Shown here: positions 27,731 through 37,269 of the stretch, piece after piece
Layout of the letters: each line of letters begins with the position of its first letter
Numbering within the stretch: position 1 is the stretch's first letter
Source: an uncultured Rikenellaceae bacterium
GTDB taxonomy: Bacteria > Bacteroidota > Bacteroidia > Bacteroidales > Rikenellaceae
Direction: 5' to 3'
Length of the DNA stretch: 64,000 nt
Assembly (NCBI GenBank): GCA_944321925.1
Contig: CALUND010000005.1
Span: 18,286 to 82,285 of the forward strand
The notes under the pieces: model-generated
Seen by the model: the letters and a program-made list of their open reading frames with translations, nothing else
Databases searched by the model: none
What the model was told of the DNA's origin: nothing
Position numbers and translations under genes: made by a program

Positions 27731-29080
27731 TTAAAACAGTCCTATCTCGTTGAGGAAAATCAGTGCGATTATGATCGGGGCGATGTATTTCAGAAAGACC
27801 ACGAAGAAGGGAAATAGTCGCATCCGAATCTTTCCTTGGTTGGTCAGGTCGTCCTGCAAGGTTTTTCGGTCGACCAGCCAGCCGACGAAAAGACACACCA
27901 GCATGCTGCCCAGCGGCATCAGGATTTTTGCAGTCGTGTAGTCGAGCAGGTCGAACAGGGTGAGACCGAAGAGCGTGTGAGCCTTCCAGATTCCGATAGA
28001 GAGGGATGCAACGATACCTAAAGCAAAAACGGAGCCCGAGACCCACAGGGCTGCTCGCGAACGTGTAAGATTATATTGCTCTTCGACGTAGGCGGTTACC
28101 GACTCGTGGAGGGAGATGACCGATGTGAGGGCGGCCAGAGCCAGCAGCAGGAAGAAGAAGAAGGCCCAGACCGATCCCCAGGGGAGTTGTTCGAAGATGT
28201 TGGGGAGTGTAACGAAAACCAGGTTGGGACCTTGGGTGGGGGCGATTCCGAAGTTGAAAACGGCCGGGAAAATGATGATTCCAGCAAGGATTGCCACCAT
28301 CGTGTCGAGCAGTGTGACCGAAAGAGCTGTTTTCGGGATGTTGGTCTCCCTGGTGAAATAGGAGGAGTAGGTGATCATGCAGGCCGCACCGATGCTGAGG
28401 GAGAAGAAGGCCTGTCCGAGCGCACTGAGGACAACGCCGGAGGAGATCTTGCTGAAATCGGGTTGGAAGAGGAACTGCAAACCCTCTTTGGCTCCGGGGA
28501 GCGTCAGGGAACGGATGCAGAGGACTATGAGGATGAGGAAAAGCAGGGGCATCATCCATTTTGCAGACTGTTCGATTCCTTTCCGTACGCCGGAGATGAT
28601 GATCAGGTGGGTAATGACGAGAAAGATGGCCAGCCAGAGAATCGGACGGACGATGCTTCCGCTGAACGCTTCGAAATCGGCCATGAACATCTCTGCTGTC
28701 TTGCCGGAAAGCGATCCGGAGAGAGCCTGCCAGATGTATTCGAGTGTCCAGCCGGAAACCACCGAATAGAAACCTAAAATCAGAAAGGCTGCCAAGACGC
28801 CTACATATCCCAGATTGCGCCAACCGCGTTTGGAAGTGAGGGCTCGGAATGCACCTACGGCATTGCTGCGTGTATGCCTTCCGATGAAAAACTCGGTCAT
28901 CATTAGCGGGAATCCGAAGCATAGCACGCAGATGATATAGACGAGCAGGAAGGCTCCTCCGCCATTTTGTCCGGTTTCATAAGGGAATCTCCAGATGTTG
29001 CCCAAGCCGACGGCACTACCTACCGAGGCGAAAATAATACCCAATCGACTTCCAAATGAGGCTCTGTTTTTCGTAGGCAT
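27731..29080 (-). CDS. Sodium-dependent transporter, SNF/NSS family
   Basis: 449 residues, twelve hydrophobic segments. N-terminus GSAVGLGNIWRFPYETGQNGGGAFLLVY holds the sodium/substrate-binding unwound region of TM1 and TM2, as in LeuT. Probably imports an amino acid with Na+; the substrate cannot be told. It lies 15 bp upstream of the sirtuin gene and is divergent from tRNA-Gln. Confidence 0.94.
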   Translation of the reverse strand: MPTKNRASFGSRLGIIFASVGSAVGLGNIWRFPYETGQNGGGAFLLVYIICVLCFGFPLMMTEFFIGRHTRSNAVGAFRALTSKRGWRNLGYVGVLAAFLILGFYSVVSGWTLEYIWQALSGSLSGKTAEMFMADFEAFSGSIVRPILWLAIFLVITHLIIISGVRKGIEQSAKWMMPLLFLILIVLCIRSLTLPGAKEGLQFLFQPDFSKISSGVVLSALGQAFFSLSIGAACMITYSSYFTRETNIPKTALSVTLLDTMVAILAGIIIFPAVFNFGIAPTQGPNLVFVTLPNIFEQLPWGSVWAFFFFLLLALAALTSVISLHESVTAYVEEQYNLTRSRAALWVSGSVFALGIVASLSIGIWKAHTLFGLTLFDLLDYTTAKILMPLGSMLVCLFVGWLVDRKTLQDDLTNQGKIRMRLFPFFVVFLKYIAPIIIALIFLNEIGLF

Positions 29081-29132
29081 GGAAAATGTTTTTGAAAAAT
29101 TTTACGTATGATTGCAAGCAAAATTACGAAGA

Positions 29133-29164
29133 ATTGCTGGAAAGAAAAAAAAGTCCTATATTTG
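29133..29164 (+). promoter_or_regulatory. Promoter of tRNA-Gln
   Basis: ATTG (-33; TTG at 29134-29136), 20 bp spacer, TATATTTG (29157-29164), ending 27 bp before the tRNA. Confidence 0.7.
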
Positions 29165-29191
29165 TCGACGCTTTTTGATGCAAAAAGTGAT

Positions 29192-29262
29192 TGAGCCATG
29201 GTGTAATGGTAACACAGCAGATTTTGGTTCTGTCGTTTTGGGTTCGAGTCCCGATGGCTCAA
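29192..29262 (+). tRNA. tRNA-Gln (TTG)
   Basis: Acceptor TGAGCCA pairs with TGGCTCA, anticodon loop ATTTTGGT (TTG), T arm GGGTTCGAGTCCC. The discriminator is A. Unlike the three tRNAs near tuf, CCA is not encoded. Confidence 0.95.
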
Positions 29263-29367
29263 CGTTTTCAGTCGTCCGAATTTCGGGCGACTGTTTTTTG
29301 TCTTTCGTCCGGAATCGATCCGGAAAGAGGATAGAGGTATTCTTTTATTTTTGAAGAAGGAGAGTTT

Positions 29368-29925
29368 ATGATGGAGAAAGACGATATGGAGCTGATCGAT
29401 GTCTCTTCGTCGCATCCGCTTTGGGCGGAGGTGTGGAATCTCTATCTCGGGAGTTTTCCTGCACCGGAGATCCGTACGGCAGGGGCGCATGAGAGGGCGA
29501 CGGGCGATGCGGAGTTCCATCCGAAAATAGCTGTCGACAGTGCGGGCCAATTGTTGGGGCTGCTGTTTTATTGGGAGCATGATGGGTGTGTTTACATCGA
29601 GCATTTGGCGGTGAATCCTGCGAGGCGCGGACAACGGATCGGTTCCCGAATCCTGGAGCATTTCCTGGCGGAACATGCGGCTTCGCGCATCGTGCTGGAG
29701 ATCGATCCGCCTCAGGATGAGCTCTCTTTGCGTCGCCTCCGGTTTTATGCCCGGCTCGGTTTTGTGGCCAACGACTACCCCTATCTACATCCCTCTTTTC
29801 GTACGGGCGATGCGGCCCGACCTCATCGGTTGGTGCTGCTCAGTTACGGCACACCCCTTTCCGAGGCGGAGTACGGCATGTTGACGGAGTATGTACGGGA
29901 AAGGGTACTGCGCTATGTGGATTAA
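29368..29925 (+). CDS. GNAT family N-acetyltransferase
   Basis: 185 residues. The acetyl-CoA binding segment EHLAVNPARRGQRIGSRILEHFL (RRGQRIGS) and FYARLGFVAND are characteristic of GNAT. Substrate is unknown. Two ATGs at 29368/29371 follow a GGAG-like site. Convergent with the glycosyltransferase gene, 15 bp apart. Confidence 0.9.
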   Translation: MMEKDDMELIDVSSSHPLWAEVWNLYLGSFPAPEIRTAGAHERATGDAEFHPKIAVDSAGQLLGLLFYWEHDGCVYIEHLAVNPARRGQRIGSRILEHFLAEHAASRIVLEIDPPQDELSLRRLRFYARLGFVANDYPYLHPSFRTGDAARPHRLVLLSYGTPLSEAEYGMLTEYVRERVLRYVD

Positions 29926-29940
29926 CCGGAGGGCAAACAG

Positions 29941-30945
29941 CTACATCATCTTTCCGAAAGTGTGTCGTCCGAGCGCGTAACGGAGCAGAATCGATCCACC
30001 GAAGATCCCTTCCGGTTGTTTTGTCCGGTTGGCCTGAACGATGCGCCGTTTCTCTCGCAGCCGTTCTTTGGCTGCCCGGAAATCGCGGTGTGCCTGCCAC
30101 ACGGCCTTGAAACTTGCGGGATCTCCTTTCAACAGGAAAAGGGCGGCCGAAAGTCCGTCGAGAAGCATGCGTACGGTGAGAGTTGCATACAATCGGCTTT
30201 GCGGCAGGTTTTTATAGAGCATGGCGAGGTTGTTGCGAAAATTGAGGTACTGTTTGCGGGGCGAGGCCGGTAGTGTTCCTCCGCCGAGATGGTAGACCTT
30301 GCTGCGGGGCTCCACTCGGATGCGCAGACCGGCGAGTTGCATTCGCCAGCAGAGATCGATCTCCTCCTGGTGGGCAAAAAAGTCGGCGTCGAATCCGCCG
30401 AGCCTCCGGAAGTGTTCGGTTCGGCAGGCAAAACAGGCCCCCGTTGCCCAGAAGATATCCCGCGGCTCATCGTACTGTCCCCGGTCTTTCTCTACCGTGT
30501 TCAAAATGCGTCCCCGACAGAACGGATAGCCCAGCGCATCGATGAATCCTCCGCTTGCTCCGGCATATTCGAATCGGGTAGGGTCGTCGAGGGAGAGCAG
30601 TTTCGGGGCCGCGGCTCCGATATCGGGATGGCTTTCCAGCATCTCGATCAGCGGTTCGCACCATCCTTCGGGGGTCTCGACGTCGGAGTTGAGCAGGATG
30701 GCGATTTCGGCATCGATTTCGGCCAACGCCCGGTTATAACCCTCGGCAAAGCCGTAGTTGCGGTCGAGCTGGATGGTGCATACGGTCGGAAACCGTTCTG
30801 CAAGCAGTGCGAGGGAGCGATCCGTCGATCCGTTGTCCGCTACGACGATCGTTACGTCGGGCGGCGTATTGCGGATTACGCTCGGCAGAAAACGGGCGAG
30901 TTGCCGTTCGCCGTTCCAGTTGAGTATGACGACAGCCGTTTTCAT
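29941..30945 (-). CDS. Glycosyltransferase family 2
   Basis: 334 residues. KTAVVILNWNGERQL, VVADNGSTDRSL, ILLNSDVE (DxD-like) and the later WATGACFACR and HQEEIDLCWR mark a rhamnosyl-type GT2. It would add sugars to surface polysaccharide. The start overlaps the lipid A acyltransferase-like gene by ATGA, so an envelope-related operon is likely. Confidence 0.92.
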   Translation of the reverse strand: MKTAVVILNWNGERQLARFLPSVIRNTPPDVTIVVADNGSTDRSLALLAERFPTVCTIQLDRNYGFAEGYNRALAEIDAEIAILLNSDVETPEGWCEPLIEMLESHPDIGAAAPKLLSLDDPTRFEYAGASGGFIDALGYPFCRGRILNTVEKDRGQYDEPRDIFWATGACFACRTEHFRRLGGFDADFFAHQEEIDLCWRMQLAGLRIRVEPRSKVYHLGGGTLPASPRKQYLNFRNNLAMLYKNLPQSRLYATLTVRMLLDGLSAALFLLKGDPASFKAVWQAHRDFRAAKERLREKRRIVQANRTKQPEGIFGGSILLRYALGRHTFGKMM

Positions 30946-31901
30946 GCCTTTGTCTCTTCCGAAATACCGTAACGTCGGTTGTAATTGGCGATAGCCTCAG
31001 CACTCGGACGGTGTTTCCACCGTTTGTGGGACCACATCCACAATTCGGGTCTCCGTCGGATCATCTCCTCCAGTTTGGCGACGTAGCGGGCCGTGATTTC
31101 GTGTTCGTCGACCTCCTCCGTACCGTCGTAGATCTCATCGAAATGGAGCCGATAGCGGGCTCGGGCCGGTTTCTCGATCTGCAGGAAATAGATGGGCAGG
31201 TGGAATCGTCGTGCGAGTTTTTCGGCTCCGGGGAAGAAGATGGTGGGTTGTCCGAGGAAACGATACCAATGGCTGTGTTCTGTTTTGGGCGGATTCTGGT
31301 CAGCGATCAGACCGAGAATGAGCGATCGGCCGTCGATACCTTCGCTGTGGCGGATGTAGTAGCGGGGCAGTTCGTGCATCGGTACGGGAATCATACCGAA
31401 ACGGGAGCGCAACGTCTTGAAAAAACAGTCAAAAGCCTCGTTGTGGAGCGGATGGTAGGCTCCTGCGATCACGCAGTCGGGATCGTATAGCATGTAGGAG
31501 TTGTAATACTCCCAACATCCGTAATGGGCCATCATGGCGATCCAGTTGCGGCCGGCCGTGCGTTTGCGCTGTTCGTCGAGGTCGGTGAATACGACCCGCT
31601 TCTCGAGATCTGCGCGGGAAATGCCTGCCAGATCGATCGTGTCGATGAAAACTTCGGCGAGGTTGTAGTAGAATTTGCGTTCGATCTCCCGCAACTCTTG
31701 CATGCTCTTTTCCGGGAACGACCGCGAGAGGTTTTCCCGCGTGATGCTTACTCGATAACGCGCTACCCGATAGAGCAGGAAATAGAGTACGTCTAATAGA
31801 CAATGGTAGAGAAACCAGTCGGGGAGCATTCCCGCGAGTCTGCACGACCAGAGGATCAGACGGTATCGGAATCGAGTCCAGGGCTCGGGGTTATTCGACA
31901 T
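30942..31901 (-). CDS. Lysophospholipid/lipid A acyltransferase (LpxL/HtrB family)
   Basis: 319 residues. One N-terminal membrane segment, HxxxxE motif (MMAHYGCWEYYNSY), and FFPGAEKLARRFHLPIYFL near 235-255 match the LpxL-type LPLAT fold. It probably adds a secondary acyl chain to lipid A. Overlaps GT2 downstream by ATGA and DUF389 upstream by 11 bp, an apparent operon. Confidence 0.92.
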   Translation of the reverse strand: MSNNPEPWTRFRYRLILWSCRLAGMLPDWFLYHCLLDVLYFLLYRVARYRVSITRENLSRSFPEKSMQELREIERKFYYNLAEVFIDTIDLAGISRADLEKRVVFTDLDEQRKRTAGRNWIAMMAHYGCWEYYNSYMLYDPDCVIAGAYHPLHNEAFDCFFKTLRSRFGMIPVPMHELPRYYIRHSEGIDGRSLILGLIADQNPPKTEHSHWYRFLGQPTIFFPGAEKLARRFHLPIYFLQIEKPARARYRLHFDEIYDGTEEVDEHEITARYVAKLEEMIRRRPELWMWSHKRWKHRPSAEAIANYNRRYGISEETKA

Positions 31902-33282
31902 AGAGCTTTACTTTTTCCGTTTTGCTTCTCACCTGCAGCCAACGTACGATGGTTTCGTGGTTTTCCTGGGTGAGCGGTGTCGTTGGGGCGACGATGCAGA
32001 CCAGGATCGTATCGCAAGGCTGTCCGGAGGTGCGGAAGACCACCTGTCGGGAGAGCGAGATGCGTTCGATGTTGGAGAAAAGGACTCCGCATTCGCGGGT
32101 GATCTTGTCGAACTCTTCCGTGTGCATTTCGGCGTTGTGCAATGCCAACTGCTCTTCCAATTCGGCAATCTGTCGGTTCTTCTCGTCGAGCAGTTCGGAG
32201 TAGCCGTGCTGCATGGAGCTGATGTCGATCATGTCCGTCGTTCCGTTGGGTTGCCGGACAATCAGGGTGCAGTTCTTCAGATCGTAGGCTGCGAGTTGAG
32301 CCCGGGCGTTCTCGATCACGTCCTGTTCGATCGGTTTCCCGAAGAGGACGATTTCGAGTGTGGAAGGCGTTTTGCGCCGGGGGGAGTAGTGTTTGCTGTA
32401 TTCGAGTACGCGTGTTTCGGGGAACTGGAAGACGTTTTGTACGTATCGTTCGGCATTCTCTTCGAAGAAGGTCTGGTTTATGATACGGTATGCGAGGAAG
32501 ATGCTCGGAATAATCGTAATGAGAGTTACGGCCATCATGTAGCGTTTCATCTTCCGTTCGGCCTGAGGCTCGACGAACACTTTTTTGTCGTACTTCAGGA
32601 AACGGACCACGAGGTAGGTCGCCAGGGCGATGAAGACCGTGTTGATGAAGAACAGGTAGGCGGCTCCGAGGAAATAGCGGAACTGCAGGGTTGCCAGTCC
32701 GAATCCGGCCGTGCAGAGCGGGGGCATGAGGGCGGTGGCGATGGCCACGCCGGAGATGACGGTGTAGGTGCGGTCTTTGCGCGTTTGGGCAACGATACCG
32801 GCAGCGCCGCCGAAAAAGGCGATGAGCACGTCGTAAGTGGTCGGCATCGTGCGGGCGAGCAGTTCGCTTTGCGCATTGCTCAGCGGGGAGATCATGAAAT
32901 AGATGGTAGCTGTGACGATCGAGGTGCCAACCATGAAGCCGAAGTTACGTAACGATCGTTTCAGCAGGTCGCTGTCGTTGATGCCGAGAGCGAGTCCGAA
33001 GCCCATGATCGGTCCCATCAGCGGGGAGATGAGCATTGCGCCGATGATGACGGCCGTGGAGTTGACATTGAGTCCGAGGGAGGCCACGAAAGTGGCGAAA
33101 ATCAGAATCCATAGGTTGGTGCCTCGGAAAATGACGCCACGACGGATATTTTCTACCACTTCGGCCTGCGGTGCACTGTCTTCCGTCAGGTCGAACCGTT
33201 TACGGAAACTCTCGAAAAGTTCGTGGGCCCAGTTGCGTCGGGAAGAGCCCGAAGGTGTCGTGTTGTTGGTTTGCGAATCCAT
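31891..33282 (-). CDS. DUF389 (TIGR00341) membrane protein
   Basis: 463 residues. N-terminal membrane domain with MLISPLMGPIMGFGLALGINDSDLLKRSLRNF, the DUF389 hallmark, in about six helices (~50-260), then a helical cytoplasmic or periplasmic tail. Function is not known. It overlaps the acyltransferase by 11 bp and follows rsmI in the opposite order, minus strand. Confidence 0.92.
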   Translation of the reverse strand: MDSQTNNTTPSGSSRRNWAHELFESFRKRFDLTEDSAPQAEVVENIRRGVIFRGTNLWILIFATFVASLGLNVNSTAVIIGAMLISPLMGPIMGFGLALGINDSDLLKRSLRNFGFMVGTSIVTATIYFMISPLSNAQSELLARTMPTTYDVLIAFFGGAAGIVAQTRKDRTYTVISGVAIATALMPPLCTAGFGLATLQFRYFLGAAYLFFINTVFIALATYLVVRFLKYDKKVFVEPQAERKMKRYMMAVTLITIIPSIFLAYRIINQTFFEENAERYVQNVFQFPETRVLEYSKHYSPRRKTPSTLEIVLFGKPIEQDVIENARAQLAAYDLKNCTLIVRQPNGTTDMIDISSMQHGYSELLDEKNRQIAELEEQLALHNAEMHTEEFDKITRECGVLFSNIERISLSRQVVFRTSGQPCDTILVCIVAPTTPLTQENHETIVRWLQVRSKTEKVKLYVE

Positions 33283-33305
33283 GATTTATTCTGCGTTTTC
33301 TTCGT

Positions 33306-34007
33306 TCATTGGTTGATTTCGTCTGCTTTTTCCGGTTTGGGCCTGCCTGCGACCACGATGACGAACTCTCCCTTCGGTTCATGCGTTTGGAAATGGGTTA
33401 TCAACTCTTCCAGCGTTCCCCGTACGGTCTCTTCGAATTTCTTGGTCAACTCGCGCGAGACGGCGGCTTTCCGTTCTGCGCCGAACGTTGCCGCGAACTG
33501 TTCGAGGGTTTTCCCGATTCGATAGGGCGATTCGTAGAAGATCATGGTGCGCTCTTCGTCGGCCAGTTCGGCGAGCCGTTTGGACCTTCCTTTTTTCACC
33601 GGCAGGAATCCTTCGAAACAGAAGCGATCGAGCGGGAATCCGCTCTGTACGAGTGCGGGGACGAATGCTGTTGCCCCGGGGAGTGTTTCTACCTCGATGT
33701 CGGCTCCGAGGCACTCTCTGACGAGCATGAATCCCGGATCGGAGATGCCAGGAGTTCCGGCGTCGCTGATGAGTGCGGCGGTTCGGTTGCCTTCCAATTC
33801 GGCAGCTACCCGGTGAACCGTCTGGTGCTCGTTGAACTTGTGGTGCGAAACGAGCCGCTTTTCGATGCCCAGATGACGGAGCAGGATCGAGGAAGTACGG
33901 GTGTCCTCGGCCAGAATGAAGTCGGCTTCCTGCAGTACGCGAATCGCCCGGAGGGTGATGTCGTCGAGGTTACCGATCGGCGTGGGGACGATGTAGAGTT
34001 TGCCCAT
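33306..34007 (-). CDS. rsmI: 16S rRNA 2'-O-methyltransferase RsmI
   Basis: 233 residues. Methylates the ribose of C1402 in 16S rRNA. KLYIVPTPIGNLDDITLRAI, AEDTRTSSILLRHLGI, SDAGTPGISDPG and FYESPYRIGKTL are all present. Shorter than E. coli RsmI at the C-terminus, as in many Bacteroidota. Followed 23 bp later by DUF389. Confidence 0.96.
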   Translation of the reverse strand: MGKLYIVPTPIGNLDDITLRAIRVLQEADFILAEDTRTSSILLRHLGIEKRLVSHHKFNEHQTVHRVAAELEGNRTAALISDAGTPGISDPGFMLVRECLGADIEVETLPGATAFVPALVQSGFPLDRFCFEGFLPVKKGRSKRLAELADEERTMIFYESPYRIGKTLEQFAATFGAERKAAVSRELTKKFEETVRGTLEELITHFQTHEPKGEFVIVVAGRPKPEKADEINQ

Positions 34008-34020
34008 CTCTGTGTCCGGT

Positions 34021-35115
34021 TCAGGAGAGTTTTCGTACCAGCAGTTCCATCAGTCGTTTGGCGCCATCGCTGTTCGGATTCCACTCGAAATTTTCGTGGA
34101 GGTAGAGCAACGCTTCGTCGAGGTCGCTGAATTGGTCGAGTGCGGCGATCGTCTCTTCGAACGTGTCGGCGTTGCCATTGAACAGGTCGCGGATCATCAG
34201 GAACTTGTCGTTGATCCCGATCGCTTTCCGCAGCAGGGTGGTCTCGTCCGCCGCGATTTTCGATGCAATGTCTTTGGGCGGACACTGGAAGCTGTCGCCC
34301 AAGGTCTGTCCGTGAGCATGGATCACATCGCCCAGAACCGTTTTCCGATCTTGCAGGGTATTTCTTTCTGGCTCGACGGTTATTTTCCGTTCTGTCGTTA
34401 CCGCTGCTTGCGGGGCGCTTGGTTCGGGACGGGGTGTGACCGTCGTTTTGGGAGCAGTCGTTTCGGCCTGGGGTGCGGGTTGGGCCTCCTGCACGGGCTT
34501 CTCCGGTTCGGTTTCGAGGGAGACCTCCGTTTGGATGATCGGATCGGGAACGATCAGATGGTCGTCGTTTTCAATCGAGCAGGAGGAGTAGGCGGTTCGG
34601 GGTTCCGAAAGTCCGTCGTACAGCGAACGGATCAGGTCGCGATCGGTGTGCCTCTTTGGGCGAGGCGGAACTTCTTCCATCTGTTGTGCGACGGACTCTT
34701 CTTCCGTCTGTTGTGCGACGGGCTCTTCCGGAGTTGCGGGATGTTCCTCCGTTTGAAGCTCGTTTGTGCAGCCGGTTTCCTCCGCCGTTTTTATTTCTTT
34801 TGGGGCCTCCATTGTCGTCGTTTCGGTTGGCGTTGTTCCGGTGGCGACGGGCTCCGGGATTTCAGGTTCCGGGGTAACGATCGGTTCCGCGACCCTTTCC
34901 GGTCGGGTGATCGTTGCCGTTTCGGGGGTGGCAGAGCTATCCGTGCGAAGATCTTGCGGTTGATCTTCGCGCAGGAATTTGACCTCTTCGTACAGATTGC
35001 GCAGCAAATCGAGTACGAGGTCGCGTTCGATATCGTTCACACGTTCCTGCACCTCCCAAGCCGACACCAGTGTGCCGAGACGCAGGGCCTCTTTTTTGAT
35101 CTTGCTCAGACTCAT
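34021..35115 (-). CDS. Bacteroidota-specific protein with acidic low-complexity linker
   Basis: 364 residues. The N-terminal ~50 residues are helical (LVLDLLRNLYEEVKFL). Residues ~55-245 are a Pro/Glu/Thr/Val-rich linker with repeated EEPVAQQTEEESVAQQ. A C-terminal globular part begins near 260 with LLRKAIGINDKFLMIRDLF and YLHENFEWN. I have seen this C-terminus in uncharacterised Bacteroidota proteins but know no function. Sits between the ACT-like gene and rsmI, 13 bp from the latter. Confidence 0.75.
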   Translation of the reverse strand: MSLSKIKKEALRLGTLVSAWEVQERVNDIERDLVLDLLRNLYEEVKFLREDQPQDLRTDSSATPETATITRPERVAEPIVTPEPEIPEPVATGTTPTETTTMEAPKEIKTAEETGCTNELQTEEHPATPEEPVAQQTEEESVAQQMEEVPPRPKRHTDRDLIRSLYDGLSEPRTAYSSCSIENDDHLIVPDPIIQTEVSLETEPEKPVQEAQPAPQAETTAPKTTVTPRPEPSAPQAAVTTERKITVEPERNTLQDRKTVLGDVIHAHGQTLGDSFQCPPKDIASKIAADETTLLRKAIGINDKFLMIRDLFNGNADTFEETIAALDQFSDLDEALLYLHENFEWNPNSDGAKRLMELLVRKLS

Positions 35116-35133
35116 ATTGTTTCCTTTGTCGTT

Positions 35134-35811
35134 TTAGAATTTATTCCCTTTTTTCGCCTCCATCAGGATGGAGAAGGCGCGATGGATGTCGTTATCGCTG
35201 ACCAATACGGTAAATTCATTGGTTGTACTGATCACTTCGGCGATGTTGATGTTGTCCCAAGCCAGCTCCTTGAAGATGTAGTAATAGACTCCCGGACACA
35301 GCGCGTTGTCGTTGGGGAGTTTGACGGTTATGGAGGAGAGATTGTCGGTTTTGGCCAACAGCCGTTCGGTTTGGAAAATGCGCTCGACGGAGGCCGAAAG
35401 CGAATTGCTGACCACGAGGGTCGTTTCGTAGATGCCTTGACAAAAGGTGCAGAACATCTCTTTTCCGGCTACCGGTTCGTGGATCGCCTGGAGCAATTCC
35501 TCCTGGCGGCTGTAGAGCGTGGAGGAGTTGGCATAGGTGAAATCGGTCAGGTTCGAGCGGACGATGATGTCGCCCAGGTTTTCGATTACGCGGCGGAACT
35601 TGAGATTCGACGTCAGTTCGAGTCGCGGGACGAGTCGGTTCAGGGCCATGATGACGGCACTTTCGTTGACCGGCTTGCCGATTTTATGTTCGATTTCCGG
35701 TTTGAGTTGTCGGGCGAGAGCCGACAGGTTGATCAGACCTTCGATGAGAGCTCCTTCCAGAAAGGGTTTCTTCTTGATCACGTCCTCTACGACATTCGGA
35801 ATGGTGAGCAT
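35134..35811 (-). CDS. Possible HTH/ACT-domain regulator, divergent from lysA
   Basis: 225 residues. The N-terminal half (LINLSALARQLKPEIEHKIG...AVIMALNRL) looks like a winged-helix-type domain. The C-terminal half (NLSSITVKLPND...YYYIFKELAWDNINIAEVISTTNEFTVLVSDNDIHRAF) resembles ACT domains, which bind amino acids. The gene faces away from lysA with ~200 bp between them, so lysine or DAP sensing is an inference from context. It may instead be an aspartate-kinase-like fragment. Not a full kinase: no ATP motif. Confidence 0.65.
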   Translation of the reverse strand: MLTIPNVVEDVIKKKPFLEGALIEGLINLSALARQLKPEIEHKIGKPVNESAVIMALNRLVPRLELTSNLKFRRVIENLGDIIVRSNLTDFTYANSSTLYSRQEELLQAIHEPVAGKEMFCTFCQGIYETTLVVSNSLSASVERIFQTERLLAKTDNLSSITVKLPNDNALCPGVYYYIFKELAWDNINIAEVISTTNEFTVLVSDNDIHRAFSILMEAKKGNKF

Positions 35812-35946
35812 GGCGTTTGTCAGTTAGGTTTTTGTTGCGGCTTTCCTGATGGAGAGAAAACGGGAAAACCGATGTGGAAATTTTTACTTGTGTTGAATTT
35901 GTTGCAAAAAAACGCAATTTTTTCTGAAGAAACAAACAATTTGACC

Positions 35947-35986
35947 TACTTTCGCCGATGAAATCAAACAAAATGTTATTTCATCG
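35947..35986 (+). promoter_or_regulatory. lysA -7 box and leader hairpin
   Basis: TACTTTCG at 35947-35954 is a near match to the -7 consensus. Right after it a perfect 9 bp inverted repeat, cgatgaaat (35956-35964) with atttcatcg (35978-35986), loop 13, falls at the predicted mRNA start. It could be an operator or leader hairpin. Confidence 0.5.
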
Positions 35987-36015
35987 ATTGAATTGAAAAA
36001 TCTGAAACTTCCGAT

Positions 36016-37173
36016 ATGCTTAGCCGAGAAATAAAGGATAAACTGATGGAGCGCGAGACTCCGTTTTATCTCTATGATATGGGGTTGCTCCGGCGTACGT
36101 TGGAGACGATCCGTACGGAATCATCCCGTTACGGATTCAAAGTGCACTATGCGGTCAAGGCCAATTTCGACGAAGAGCTTCTGAAAGTGATTCGCGAATA
36201 TGGCTTGGGGATCGATTGCGTGAGCGGAAACGAGCTTCGTCTGGTACGCAGTCTCGGGTTCCCGGCTTCGAGCGTGGTGTATGCCGGAGTGGGAAAGAGC
36301 GACAAGGAGATCCGTTACGCGATCGAGGAGGGTATTTGCGCCTTTAATTGCGAGTCGCGTCAGGAGTTGCAGGTCATCAACGAGATAGCCGGTCGGCTCG
36401 GACTCCGTGCACGCGTGGCCTTGCGGGTCAATCCCGACGTCGATCCCCATACGCATCGCCATATCTCGACCGGTCATGCCGACAGCAAATTCGGAATTGC
36501 CTATACGGAGATCGAGGAGGTGGCCCGCGAGTTCGCTTCGCTGGAACATGTCGAGTTGGTGGGACTCCACTTCCATATCGGCTCGCAGATTCTCGACATG
36601 CGGATCTTCGAATATTTCTGCAAACGGGTCAATACGCTGTTGGGATGGTTCCGTGAGCACGGATTCCCGATCCATTACCTCAATATGGGCGGCGGTCTGG
36701 GAATCGATTACGAACGTCCCGATCAGTTCCCTGTGACCGATTTCGCCGATTATTTCGCCACGTTCGATCGTTTTCTCGATCGCGAGGGGATGGAGGTCCA
36801 TTTCGAATTGGGGCGTGCCGTGGTTGCACAGTGCGGCGAGCTGATTACCCGGGTGCTGTTCGAGAAGGTCAATGCCCTCGGTCATCACGTGGTGATCGTC
36901 GATGCCAGCATGTCGCAACTGATTCGTCCGGCGCTCTATGAGGCCTATCACGCCATCGAGAACCTTTCGGCGCGTTCCGCGGAGACGGGAACCTACACCA
37001 TCGCGGGAACGGTGTGCGAATCTGCCGATGTATTCGCCAAGGAGCGTACGCTTCCCCGGTTGCAACGGGGCGACCTGCTTTCCATCAAGTCGGCCGGGGC
37101 GTATGGGGCTTCGATGGCTTCGCGCTACAACCTTCATGATTTCCCGGAGTCGGTCTACAGCGATCGTCTCTGA
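36016..37173 (+). CDS. lysA: Diaminopimelate decarboxylase
   Basis: 385 residues. Last step of lysine synthesis: decarboxylation of meso-DAP. PLP lysine in HYAVKANFDEEL (~51), HFHIGSQI, GGGLGIDY and CESADVFAKERTLP give the alanine-racemase/ODC fold with LysA signature. Promoter and hairpin precede it; a terminator follows at 37236. Divergent from the ACT-like gene. Confidence 0.96.
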   Translation: MLSREIKDKLMERETPFYLYDMGLLRRTLETIRTESSRYGFKVHYAVKANFDEELLKVIREYGLGIDCVSGNELRLVRSLGFPASSVVYAGVGKSDKEIRYAIEEGICAFNCESRQELQVINEIAGRLGLRARVALRVNPDVDPHTHRHISTGHADSKFGIAYTEIEEVAREFASLEHVELVGLHFHIGSQILDMRIFEYFCKRVNTLLGWFREHGFPIHYLNMGGGLGIDYERPDQFPVTDFADYFATFDRFLDREGMEVHFELGRAVVAQCGELITRVLFEKVNALGHHVVIVDASMSQLIRPALYEAYHAIENLSARSAETGTYTIAGTVCESADVFAKERTLPRLQRGDLLSIKSAGAYGASMASRYNLHDFPESVYSDRL

Positions 37174-37235
37174 TAATCGTGTCGCAACTCTTTTCGGCTC
37201 GGTCGAAAGGGGTATCTCCGGATACTTTTCGTTTT

Positions 37236-37269
37236 GGAGCGGCTTGATTCGAGCCGCTCCGTTCTTTTG
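37236..37269 (+). terminator. Terminator downstream of lysA
   Basis: Nine-pair stem 37236-37244 with 37252-37260, loop TGATTCG, followed by GTTCTTTT. Confidence 0.8.
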
